Notes: generated from the sequence alone by a model not told the origin. Shown: positions 1 through 7,006, numbered from the stretch's first letter. The stretch is DNA of 7,075 nucleotides from Candidatus Aphodomonas merdavium (GCA_018715585.1 DVLH01000277.1:1-7075); one strand, 5' to 3'. Numbers and translations are program-made.

Positions 1-882
1 ATCGCCGTTTGCGCGGCGCTTGCCGGAAACGAAACGGTTTTGTACGATTGCTATCCGCAGGCGCTGGATAAGGCGCTGGGGCGGACGCGGGAAAACCTGG
101 ACGAAATGGTGCATTACGGGCTGGCTTCTGCGCAGGAGGCTGACGCAGCGCAGGCGCGCATCCGCACGGCCGGCAGCCTGGAAGGCGCCTGCGAAAACGC
201 GAGGCTGGTGATCGAGGCGGCGTTTGAAAACCTGGCGGTCAAGCAGGAACTGTTCGAACGGCTGGACCGCCTCCTTGCGGTCGACGTGCCCATCTTGAGC
301 AATACGTCGGGCCTTCGCATCAGCGAAATTGCGGCCAAAACAGTGCATCCGGAAAGGACGCTGGCTGCGCACTTTTGGCTCCCGGCGATTTTGATTCCGT
401 TGGTGGAGGTGGTGATTGGAGAGCGCTCGTCGCCGGCATTGGCCGAAGAGATCAGCGAAGAGCTGCGCTCATGGGGAAAAGTGCCTGTCATCGTCAAAAG
501 GGATTGCCCCGGCCAGCTGGCAAACCGGATTTTGCAGGCCGTCATCCGCGAGGCGGTCAACATTGTGGAAACGGGCTTGGCTTCCGCGGAGGACGTGGAT
601 ACCGCAATCAAGATGGGGATGGCGCTTCGTTTCCCTGTCTGGGGGCCGCTGGAGCATGTGGATGCCGTCGGGTTTGACATCTGCGCCAGCGTACAAAACA
701 CCGTCCTGCCTGAGATTTCCGCGCGCAAGGACGCCTCGCCGCTGTTTGCGGAGATGATGAGCCAAGGAATGAACGGATATAAGACGGGCAAAGGGTTTTA
801 TGATTGGTCCGAAAAGGACATGGACGCGCTTGTGCGCAAGCGCAATGATTTCATTGTGCACGCGCTAAAAAAGATACGATAA
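1..882 (+). CDS. 3-hydroxyacyl-CoA dehydrogenase family protein, 5' end outside window
   Basis: Frame 1 is open from the first base to TAA at 880-882, giving 293 residues; about 15 N-terminal residues, including the GxGxxG NAD loop, lie outside the window. The visible start is the rest of the Rossmann fold: IAVCAALAG helix, then VLYD, whose Asp16 suits NAD rather than NADP. The active-site set of the family is present in correct spacing: Ser103 in LSNTS, His124 in AHFW, Glu136 in LVEVV and Asn175 in ANRIL (numbered from the first codon in the window). The C-terminal dimerisation domain follows, with the typical GYKTGKGFYDW near residues 258-268. Known family role: NAD-dependent oxidation of a 3-hydroxy group on an acyl-CoA, or in some branches of a free acid such as L-gulonate or carnitine. 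The usual HF-F/W-NP motif reads HFWLP here. The neighbouring isomerase gene favours a hydroxy-acid or sugar-acid substrate, which is inference. Fold call is firm; substrate unknown. Confidence 0.9.
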   Translation: MAVCAALAGNETVLYDCYPQALDKALGRTRENLDEMVHYGLASAQEADAAQARIRTAGSLEGACENARLVIEAAFENLAVKQELFERLDRLLAVDVPILSNTSGLRISEIAAKTVHPERTLAAHFWLPAILIPLVEVVIGERSSPALAEEISEELRSWGKVPVIVKRDCPGQLANRILQAVIREAVNIVETGLASAEDVDTAIKMGMALRFPVWGPLEHVDAVGFDICASVQNTVLPEISARKDASPLFAEMMSQGMNGYKTGKGFYDWSEKDMDALVRKRNDFIVHALKKIR

Positions 883-892
883 AAAAAGGAAA

Positions 893-899
893 GAGGGAG
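893..899 (+). promoter_or_regulatory. Ribosome binding site of the isomerase gene; start ambiguous
   Basis: GAGGGAG ends only 3 bases before the ATG at 903 but 9 bases before a second in-frame ATG at 909. A second purine run, AGGA at 887-890, lies 12 bases before 903. Spacing therefore favours 909 slightly, which would remove just Met-Ala from the product. The longer form is reported for the gene because both are plausible. Confidence 0.55.
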
Positions 900-902
900 A
901 TT

Positions 903-1844
903 ATGGCAATGTACTTTGGCGCCCCCGTTTGGCCGCTGAAATGGGACCCACCCTATGATGAAACGATCGTGCGCCTGCATGAGCTCGGATTCAAGGGCGT
1001 GGAAATGATCGGCTGGAGCCGCAAGGCGTTGGACGAGTATTACACGAAGGAGACGATTCAAAGCCTGAAGGAACTGGTGAAAAAGCTGGGAATGGTCGTT
1101 ACCAACTTTAACCACACGCCCGAGGGCATTGCAAGCCTGGACGAAGCGGTTTACAAGGAGAAGTTTGACAACTTCTGCAAGACGATTGAGGTTGCCGCGG
1201 AACTTGGCAGCGAAAATGTGACGCAGGTTGCCGGTTTCCCGTTTGGCCATGGCCACGAAGAGTTTATCGAGCTGCGCCATTTGGCGGAGATGCAGGTGTG
1301 GTCCTATGGCAGCATCGGCGAGGGGCTGGATTGGCAAAAGGGCTATGATCATTACGTCGAGATGATCCGCAAGTGCTGCCGCTATGCCGCCAAGTTTGGA
1401 CTTCGCGTGTTGATTGAACCGCACCCGTACCGCTGGGCAAACAACGCGCCGGCGCTGCTGCGGCTGTTTGACCACGTGGGGGAAAAGAACCTCGGCTGCA
1501 ACTTTGACCCGAGCCATATGTTCCCCTCGGGCGATATGCCGGAATGGGCCGTCTACATGCTCAAAGGAAGGCTGTGGCATACGCACTTTAGCGACAACGA
1601 CGCGCTGACGAACGTGCACTGGCGTCCTGGCCAGGGCAAGATCAACTGGAAGGCCGTTATGAAAGCGCTGGATGATATCGGCTATACGGGAACGATCAAC
1701 TTTGAGCTGGAGGACGTGCCCGGCGCGGCGACGCCGACGTCGGCCGTCAGCCAGTGCATCAACAACGAGATGGAAAACGAGATCCTCGCGGCCAAGCGGT
1801 ACATCGCCGGGCTGTGCGCGGAGCAGGGAATCGAGATTCAATAA
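903..1844 (+). CDS. Sugar phosphate isomerase/epimerase-like TIM-barrel protein
   Basis: A 313-residue protein of the xylose-isomerase-like TIM-barrel superfamily (AP endonuclease 2 fold), of usual length for cytosolic sugar isomerases and epimerases. The metal-ligand pattern of the family is complete: Glu172 in LIEPHPY, Asp202 with His205 in FDPSH, His228 in HTHFSD and Glu268 in FELED. PGQGKINW at 242-249 is the characteristic loop before the last strands. Such enzymes bind a divalent metal and interconvert ketoses, aldoses or keto-acids by proton transfer; the exact substrate cannot be assigned. It starts 20 bases after the dehydrogenase gene on the same strand, with no terminator between them, so the two probably share an mRNA and a pathway. 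An ATG at 909 is an alternative start. A strong hairpin follows 18 bases after the TAA. Confidence 0.85.
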   Translation: MAMYFGAPVWPLKWDPPYDETIVRLHELGFKGVEMIGWSRKALDEYYTKETIQSLKELVKKLGMVVTNFNHTPEGIASLDEAVYKEKFDNFCKTIEVAAELGSENVTQVAGFPFGHGHEEFIELRHLAEMQVWSYGSIGEGLDWQKGYDHYVEMIRKCCRYAAKFGLRVLIEPHPYRWANNAPALLRLFDHVGEKNLGCNFDPSHMFPSGDMPEWAVYMLKGRLWHTHFSDNDALTNVHWRPGQGKINWKAVMKALDDIGYTGTINFELEDVPGAATPTSAVSQCINNEMENEILAAKRYIAGLCAEQGIEIQ

Positions 1845-1862
1845 TCTGTTCCCATTTTTAAA

Positions 1863-1892
1863 CGCCGTCCCCGCATTTTTGCGGGGACGGCG
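1863..1892. terminator. Convergent, probably bidirectional intrinsic terminator
   Basis: A perfect 12-bp GC-rich stem (1863-1874 pairing with 1881-1892) closes a 6-base ATTTTT loop. It fills most of the 60-base gap between the stop of the isomerase gene (1844) and the stop of livF (1905), which converge. Neither flank has a long U run: the + transcript continues CATTTG and the - transcript TTTAAAAA, so efficiency is uncertain although the stem is very stable. Confidence 0.8.
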
Positions 1893-1904
1893 CATTTGTA
1901 AGGG

Positions 1905-2626
<722 letters not shown>

Positions 2627-2630
<4 letters not shown>

Positions 2631-3472
2631 TCCTCATCCACCCCCAAATAGGCCGCGATGACGGCGGGATTGTCCTGGATCTCCTGCGGCGTGCCTTCGG
2701 CGATCTGCTTGCCAAAGTCGAGCACGTAGATGCGGTCGGAAATATCCATGACCAGGTTCATATGGTGTTCAATCAGGAATACGGTGAGGTTGAATTTTTC
2801 TTTGATGCTGCGGATAAAGTCGCTCAGATCCTCCGTCTCCTGCGGGTTCATGCCTGCGGCCGGTTCATCCAGCAGCAGCAGGCGCGGTTCCGTCGCCAGG
2901 GCGCGGGCAATTTCCAGGTAGCGCTGTTTGCCGTAGGGGAGCGAAGAGGCGGTTTCCTGCGCAACCTCGCCCAGCCCGAGCATCTCCAGCAGGTCGAGCG
3001 ATTCCTGGCGGATGCGGCGCTCCTCCTGCAGGTTTAGGTGCAGCACGGAAGAGAACAGCCCCGCTTTCAGGCGCATGTGGTGCGCAACCAGCACGTTTTC
3101 CAGCACGGTCATGTTTTTAAACAGGCGGATGTTTTGAAACGTGCGCGCAACGCCCATCTCGGTAATTCGATCGGGCGTGTTGGAGATCAATTTGCCGTAT
3201 TCGCCGATGTGCGTGCCGGCGTAGAGCTTGCGCATTTTGCCGGTGGGATGGCCCTGGGCGATGATCTTGCCGCGCAGCTTCACGTTGCCGTTTGTGGGCG
3301 CGTAAACGCCGGTGATCACGTTAAACGCCGTCGTCTTTCCGGCGCCGTTGGGGCCGATCAGCGCGACGATTTCGCCCTGGTCGACGTGCATGCTGAAGCT
3401 GTCCACGGCCACGACGCCGCCAAACTGCATCGTTACGTTTTCCAATTCGAGGACGGTTTCAATCGGGTTCAT
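2627..3472 (-). CDS. livG: Branched-chain amino acid-type ABC transporter ATP-binding protein LivG
   Basis: A 281-residue ATPase, longer than the approximately 255 usual for LivG. Walker A GPNGAGKTT is at 40-48, Q-loop ARTFQN with Gln113, signature LPYGKQR at 178-184, Walker B LLLLDEP with Asp202 and Glu203 followed by AGMNP (a LivG hallmark), and switch His236 in IEHHM. The extra length lies between the antiparallel beta region and the Q-loop: roughly residues 72-98 hold about 25 residues not found in E. coli LivG. The nucleotide-binding residues are intact, so it should be active. It overlaps livM by ATGA at the start (3469-3472) and livF by ATGA at the end. The C-terminal VIAAYLG motif is typical. 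Confidence 0.93.
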
Positions 3473-4611
3473 TTAGCCGCGCCCTCCTTCCGTTTGGATT
3501 TGACGCCGGGCTTTCGCCGGAAAAGATCGGGCAGTTCCTTCGTGCCCATAATGCCTTGGCGGAAGAAGAGCACCACGACCATGATGATGATGGAAAAGAC
3601 GACGAGCCGGAAGCCGTTGCGCAGCAGCGGCACCTCCCAAGTGCCGATCATCTGCTTTTGATCCAGGAAGCGCAGCCACCATTCGGAGCACGCCACAAAG
3701 AGGAACGAGCCGATGCAGCTGCCCGTGATGGAGCCAATGCCGCCGATGACGACGATGAGCAGGATTTCGTACGTCATCGCGGAGGTGAAGCTCTTTGCCT
3801 GCACGCTGTTTTGATACATCGCCAGCATGGCGCCGCCGACGCCTGCAAAGAAGCTGCTCAGGCAAAACGCGTACTGCTTGTGGCGCGCGAGGTTGATGCC
3901 CATCGCCTCGGCGGCGATTTCATCGTCGCGGATGGCCATAAACGCGCGGCCATAGCTGGAGTGGATGAGCGCCACGATCAGGCCGATGCACACGCCCGCG
4001 ATCAAAAATGGGATCAGGGTGGAAAGGTAGACGACCACCTCGCCCTGCGCGTTTTTGATGTTGAAATCGTTAAACGTAGGGAACAGGCGCAGCATGTTGG
4101 AGCCGTTTGTAATCGGGCCCATCTTATCCCACTGAAAGACGGTGCGGATAATCTCGGCAAAGCCCAGCGTGGCGATGGCCAGGTAGTCGCTCTTGAGGCG
4201 AAGCACGGGCAGGCCGATCAGGAACGCAAAGAGGGCGGCCACGAGGCCCGCCAGGATCAGCGCGGGGATGATCGGCAGGCTGAACTGCACCAGCCCGCCG
4301 TCGTAGTATTGATAGACGGCCGCGCGCTGCGAGAGGGGGATGGTCAAAATGCTGTACGTATATGCGCCGATGAGCATAAAGCCCGCCTGGCCCAGCGAAA
4401 ACAGCCCCGTAAAACCGTTGAGCAGGTTCATCGATACGGCAACCAGCGCGTAGGTGGCGCCCTTTTTGAGCACCGTAAAGAGCATCGACGTCGGCGGGAT
4501 AACCTGCTCTAGCAGGAAAACGCCCGCATAAATCGCCACGATGATGACGCCGGCCACGATTGTGCCCAGATCCACCTTTTTGGAATGGGTGAACGTTTGC
4601 TTGCTTGTCAT
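3469..4611 (-). CDS. livM: Branched-chain amino acid-type ABC transporter permease LivM
   Basis: A 380-residue integral membrane permease with about eight hydrophobic segments, the first near residues 17-35. Family signatures: GFTGLFSLGQAGFMLIGAY near 66-84, RLKSDYLAIATLGFAEIIR near 138-156, the cytoplasmic coupling loop RAFMAIRDDEIAAEAMGIN near 222-240 that contacts the ATPases, and GGIGSITGS near 300-308. With LivH it forms the channel. The start at 4611 is chosen because a GAGGTGAG ribosome site precedes it and it leaves a 10-base gap after livH; the upstream in-frame ATG at 4683 would overlap livH by 62 bases and add a non-conserved basic stretch. The C-terminal tail is strongly basic (RRKPGVKSKRK) and probably cytosolic. 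Confidence 0.92.
   Translation of the reverse strand: MTSKQTFTHSKKVDLGTIVAGVIIVAIYAGVFLLEQVIPPTSMLFTVLKKGATYALVAVSMNLLNGFTGLFSLGQAGFMLIGAYTYSILTIPLSQRAAVYQYYDGGLVQFSLPIIPALILAGLVAALFAFLIGLPVLRLKSDYLAIATLGFAEIIRTVFQWDKMGPITNGSNMLRLFPTFNDFNIKNAQGEVVVYLSTLIPFLIAGVCIGLIVALIHSSYGRAFMAIRDDEIAAEAMGINLARHKQYAFCLSSFFAGVGGAMLAMYQNSVQAKSFTSAMTYEILLIVVIGGIGSITGSCIGSFLFVACSEWWLRFLDQKQMIGTWEVPLLRNGFRLVVFSIIIMVVVLFFRQGIMGTKELPDLFRRKPGVKSKRKEGAAK
3483..3489 (-). promoter_or_regulatory. Ribosome binding site of livG inside livM
   Basis: AAGGAGG on the - strand, 10 bases before the livG ATG. It lies in the lysine-rich C-terminal codons of livM, so livG can initiate independently as well as by termination-reinitiation at the ATGA overlap. 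Confidence 0.75.
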
Positions 4612-4615
4612 GCTT

Positions 4616-4623
4616 CTCACCTC
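4616..4623 (-). promoter_or_regulatory. Ribosome binding site that sets the livM start
   Basis: GAGGTGAG on the - strand, 4 bases before the ATG at 4609-4611. It overlaps the livH stop codon (TGA at 4622-4624), so ribosomes finishing livH arrive directly on the livM initiation site. This supports the short livM start over the one at 4683. Confidence 0.75.
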
Positions 4624-5545
4624 ACACCTTATCCGTCGTCTTTTCGCCAAAGAGGCCCGTGGGTTTGACGATGAGAATGACAATCAGCAGCGCAAAGGTG
4701 AACGCATCGGAGAACGTGGCGAGGCCAAACATCTGTTTGCTGATGCCCGCTTTGATCAAAATGACGTCCAGGCCTTTGATGATGTTTTCGCAGATACCGA
4801 TAATAAACGCGCCCACGACGGCCCCGGGAACGCTGCCGATGCCGCCAAAGACGGCGGCCACGAACGCCTTAAGCCCCGGCATGGCGCCGGAGGTCTGGAT
4901 GACGGTGGTGTAGTTTGTGAAATACAGCAGCGAGCCGACACCGGCCAGGAACGAGCCGATCACGAACGTGACGGAGATGACGCGGTTGATCTTGATGCCC
5001 ATCAGCTGGCTTGTTTCGTAGTCCTTGCTGACGGCGCGCATGGCCATGCCGATCTTGGTATGGTTGATGAGCAGCACGAGGGCAATGACGAGAACGAGCG
5101 TTAAAATAGGCGTGACGATGGTGACCATCTTTGTGGTCGCCGTGCCGATGGTGACGGAGTCGGAGATAAAGGGGATGCGGGGATAGAACTGGTTCAGGCC
5201 GCCGGTGATGTAGAGCACCAGGTTTTGCAGCGTGTAGCTGACGCCAATGGCGGAGATCATGATGCTCATGCGCGGCGCGGTGCGCAGCGGCTTGTAGGCG
5301 ACGCGCTCGATGGTGAAGCCAATAACCGCCGTGAGGATCAGCACCAGGGGGATGCAGACGTATAGCGGCAGGCCGCTTGCGGAGATATAGACCATGAGAA
5401 TTCCTGCCACCATAAAGACGTCGCCGTGGGCAAAGTTGATCAGGCGCAGGATACCGTATACCATCGTGTACCCGATGGCAATCAGCGCATACTGCCCGCC
5501 GACGCTGATGCCGGAGAGCAGGTAGGGCAGCACTGTGCTCATCAT
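4622..5545 (-). CDS. livH: Branched-chain amino acid-type ABC transporter permease LivH
   Basis: A 307-residue membrane permease matching the approximately 300-residue LivH norm, with about eight hydrophobic spans. Signatures: LRLINFAHGDVFMVAG near 33-48, ERVAYKPLR near 80-88, the ATPase-coupling loop GMAMRAVSKDYETSQLMGI near 166-184, GLKAFVAAVFGGIGSVPGA near 224-242 and KPTGLFG near 294-300. It pairs with LivM. The start at 5545 is chosen from the AAGGAGG site 10 bases upstream; the next codon is also ATG (5542) and could be used. An in-frame ATG at 5614 lies upstream of the intercistronic hairpin, has no ribosome site and would add 23 unrelated residues that run through the hairpin. It is followed 10 bases later by livM. 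Confidence 0.93.
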   Translation of the reverse strand: MMSTVLPYLLSGISVGGQYALIAIGYTMVYGILRLINFAHGDVFMVAGILMVYISASGLPLYVCIPLVLILTAVIGFTIERVAYKPLRTAPRMSIMISAIGVSYTLQNLVLYITGGLNQFYPRIPFISDSVTIGTATTKMVTIVTPILTLVLVIALVLLINHTKIGMAMRAVSKDYETSQLMGIKINRVISVTFVIGSFLAGVGSLLYFTNYTTVIQTSGAMPGLKAFVAAVFGGIGSVPGAVVGAFIIGICENIIKGLDVILIKAGISKQMFGLATFSDAFTFALLIVILIVKPTGLFGEKTTDKV

Positions 5546-5555
5546 GGAAAACGAG

Positions 5556-5562
5556 CCTCCTT
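5556..5562 (-). promoter_or_regulatory. Ribosome binding site that sets the livH start
   Basis: AAGGAGG on the - strand, 10 bases before the ATG at 5543-5545 and 13 before the adjacent ATG at 5540-5542. It decides against the upstream in-frame ATG at 5614. Confidence 0.8.
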
Positions 5563-5581
5563 CAACAGTTTCATAGAATTC

Positions 5582-5607
5582 GCGGCGAGGGCGAAAGCCC
5601 CCGCCGC
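5582..5607 (-). other. Stable intercistronic stem-loop between livJ and livH
   Basis: In the - strand transcript, 5602-5607 pairs with 5582-5587 and 5597-5600 with 5589-5592 around a UUUC loop; the intervening 5601/5588 pair is a G-U wobble in this RNA but an A-C mismatch on the + strand. The result is a continuous 11-bp, nearly all-GC stem. No U run follows (GAATTC comes next), so it is not a normal intrinsic terminator. It lies 37 bases after the livJ stop and 36 before the livH start. Such structures between a binding-protein gene and its permease genes commonly protect the upstream mRNA segment from 3' decay; that role here is inference. Confidence 0.75.
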
Positions 5608-5644
5608 AAATCAATTTTCATTTTACTTTGGCAATGGAGGCGCG

Positions 5645-6799
5645 TTATTCGGCAACAGTCTGCATGGTCACAAAGTCCCAGGCGCCGGTTTCGGCGTTGG
5701 CGGCTTTGATGTAGGCGGAGTCGCGGTTGGCGTCGCCGATCTCGTTAAAGACGATCCGGCCGCTGACGCCGGTGTAATCCACATTCCACAGCGCTTCCAT
5801 GACGGCCTGCGGGTCGGTGCTGCCGGCCAGCTTGAGCGCTTCCAGCGCGGTGAAGTATGCGTCGTAGCCCATGACGGACACGGCAGCGATCATGTCGTTG
5901 CCGCCGTTGTTGGTGAGCGCTTCGCTGTTTTCGTTCAGCCAGGCTTTGAAGCCCTCGTCAAACTCGGGCGAGCCGCCTTCCTGGTAGAAGGTGCTGACGA
6001 TAACGCTGACGTTCGTGCCCTGTGCGGCTTCGATCACCTTGTTGGAGTCGAGCGTGTCGCCGCCCATGATGGGGTAGGCCACGTTCTGGCTGGCAGCCTG
6101 GTTGATGATCTGCGTGGAATAGGCGATGGAGACGGGGCAGAAGAACACTTCCGCGCCGAAGGCGGTGGCGTTGGAGAGGTAGGAGGTGAAGTCCGACGTG
6201 CCGTTGGGGAACGTCTCGGAATAGACCGTGCCGCCCAGCGCCTCAAACGCCTCGGTGAAATAGTGGGTCAGACCCACGTCGTAGTCGTTGCCGTTTTCCG
6301 CCAGGCAGTAGGCGGTCTTTGCGCCCAGCTCCTGGAAGGCATAGTTGGCAAGCACCGTGCCCTGGAAGGGATCCAGGAAGCAGATGCGGAAATAATGCGT
6401 ATTGCCGGCGGTAACCTGCGGGTTGGTGCAGGTGACGCCGATGGCGGGCACGCCCGCGGCCTCAAAGATGGGGGAACCGGCGATGGATACGCCGCTGCCG
6501 TAGGAACCGAGCACCACGCTCACGCCTTCGCTGACGAGCTGCTGCGCGGCGGAAGGGGCTTTGCTCTGGTCGGAACCGTTGTCGGCGTATACGAGCTCGA
6601 CCGTATAGGTTTCGCCGCCGATTTCAACGGTGGGCTGGATGGAGTTGGCGTACTGCATGCCCAGCATTTCCTGCTTGCCGCCGGCGCCGCTGTCGCCGGA
6701 AGCGGGCTCAAACACGCCGATTTTTACGATATTCTCGCCCAGCGCGAAGGACGGTACAAGCATCAGGGCAACCAATAGGATTGCGATGATTTTCTTCAT
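5645..6799 (-). CDS. livJ: Branched-chain amino acid-type ABC transporter substrate-binding protein LivJ
   Basis: A 384-residue secreted type I periplasmic-binding-fold protein, the first gene of the transporter operon. Residues 1-21 form a signal peptide: KK, a hydrophobic core IIAILLVALMLV, then a plausible signal peptidase I site after Ala19 or Gly21. There is no Cys and no lipobox. Ligand-site landmarks are in place: SYGSG at 99-103, TCTNP at 123-127 (SATNP in many relatives), FLDPFQG at 141-147 and Tyr173 in NDYDVG, which matches the residue that binds the amino group in LIV-binding proteins. GVSGRIVFNEIGD at 344-356 is the usual C-terminal motif. A branched-chain or other hydrophobic amino acid is the likely ligand, but homologues bind diverse substrates. 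The start is fixed by AGGAGG 8 bases upstream; the stop is TAA at 5645-5647. Confidence 0.93.
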   Translation of the reverse strand: MKKIIAILLVALMLVPSFALGENIVKIGVFEPASGDSGAGGKQEMLGMQYANSIQPTVEIGGETYTVELVYADNGSDQSKAPSAAQQLVSEGVSVVLGSYGSGVSIAGSPIFEAAGVPAIGVTCTNPQVTAGNTHYFRICFLDPFQGTVLANYAFQELGAKTAYCLAENGNDYDVGLTHYFTEAFEALGGTVYSETFPNGTSDFTSYLSNATAFGAEVFFCPVSIAYSTQIINQAASQNVAYPIMGGDTLDSNKVIEAAQGTNVSVIVSTFYQEGGSPEFDEGFKAWLNENSEALTNNGGNDMIAAVSVMGYDAYFTALEALKLAGSTDPQAVMEALWNVDYTGVSGRIVFNEIGDANRDSAYIKAANAETGAWDFVTMQTVAE

Positions 6800-6807
6800 G
6801 GTGATTT

Positions 6808-6813
6808 CCTCCT
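6808..6813 (-). promoter_or_regulatory. Ribosome binding site of livJ
   Basis: A perfect AGGAGG on the - strand, 8 bases before the livJ ATG at 6797-6799. It is the strongest translation signal in the window, in line with high expression of a binding protein. Confidence 0.9.
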
Positions 6814-6835
6814 GTTTGTTTCATTGAGGTGTGAC

Positions 6836-6874
6836 ATGCAAGCATTATATCGCCTAATTATGTTAAAATGCAAG
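6836..6874. repeat. ATGCAAG direct repeat bracketing the livJ promoter
   Basis: ATGCAAG occurs at 6836-6842, over the predicted transcription start, and at 6868-6874, over the -35 box. They are 32 bases apart, close to three helical turns. The spacing and placement could suit a repressor site, but two 7-base matches in AT-rich DNA may be chance. Confidence 0.3.
6844..6873 (-). promoter_or_regulatory. Sigma-A-type promoter of the livJHMGF operon
   Basis: On the - strand, TTGCAT (6868-6873) and a perfect TATAAT (6844-6849) are separated by 18 bases. The predicted start is an A near 6837, giving an untranslated leader of about 38 bases before livJ. The leader is too short for a riboswitch, so control is more likely at initiation. 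No other promoter-like sequence is needed for the downstream four genes, which are tightly packed. Confidence 0.75.
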
Positions 6875-6883
6875 TCCTGAAGC

Positions 6884-6902
6884 AAAAAAATGCACAAAAA
6901 AA
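6884..6902 (-). promoter_or_regulatory. Phased A/T tracts upstream of the livJ promoter (UP-like)
   Basis: Two runs of seven A on the + strand (6884-6890 and 6896-6902) start 12 bases apart, roughly one helical turn. Relative to the predicted livJ start near 6837 they lie at about -47 to -65, where UP elements that contact the RNA polymerase alpha subunit, or bent DNA, raise promoter strength. The positions are seen; the function is inferred. Confidence 0.4.
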
Positions 6903-6961
6903 TTATGACGAAAGCAAGACATTTTTCGGTGTCCGTCGGCTGCGAACGCAGCATGCAGACC

Positions 6962-7006
6962 AAAAAAACCGCTTTTCGCTGCCTGGGAACGAAGCAAAAC
7001 GAGCGG
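6962..7006 (-). terminator. Intrinsic terminator of a transcript entering from the right
   Basis: On the - strand the arm 7006-6993 pairs with 6980-6969: five pairs (CCGCT with AGCGG), a 2-base CG bulge at 7001-7000, then seven more pairs including one G-U, closing a 12-base loop. The stem is followed directly by seven T residues (6968-6962). The wobble pair and the T run both fit the - strand only. It should end transcription of a gene or short RNA to the right and insulate the livJ promoter. No stop codon of a recognisable gene is visible before it in the 69 bases available. Confidence 0.65.

Noticed and set aside
798..1895. A 365-codon open frame on the - strand opposite the isomerase gene
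   Set aside because: It is a mirror of the GC-rich codon bias of the + strand gene, which has clear family motifs. The antisense translation is rich in Arg, His and Ala, shows no domain, and crosses the terminator.
3556..4512. A 318-codon open frame on the + strand opposite livM
   Set aside because: The translation is dominated by Asp, His, Glu and Arg, as expected for the reverse of membrane-segment codons. It has no domain and no ribosome site of its own.
4612..4683. Longer livM N-terminus starting at 4683
   Set aside because: It would overlap livH by 62 bases, has no ribosome site and adds a basic, serine-rich stretch not expected of LivM. The start at 4611 has GAGGTGAG upstream.
5613..5619. 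AATTTTC resembling half of a CodY box
   Set aside because: Only the first half matches the AATTTTCNGAAAATT consensus; the second half does not. It also lies after livJ rather than at the promoter.
5426..6778. A 450-codon open frame on the + strand opposite livJ
   Set aside because: It lies antisense to livJ, which has a signal peptide, ribosome site and family motifs. The antisense product is Gly/Val/Ala/Asp-rich and low in complexity, and it runs across the livH-livJ gap.
6939..6952. Short GCTGCG/CGCAGC hairpin between the terminator and the livJ promoter
   Set aside because: Six complementary bases with almost no loop, no flanking U run and no known structural motif. Probably chance.
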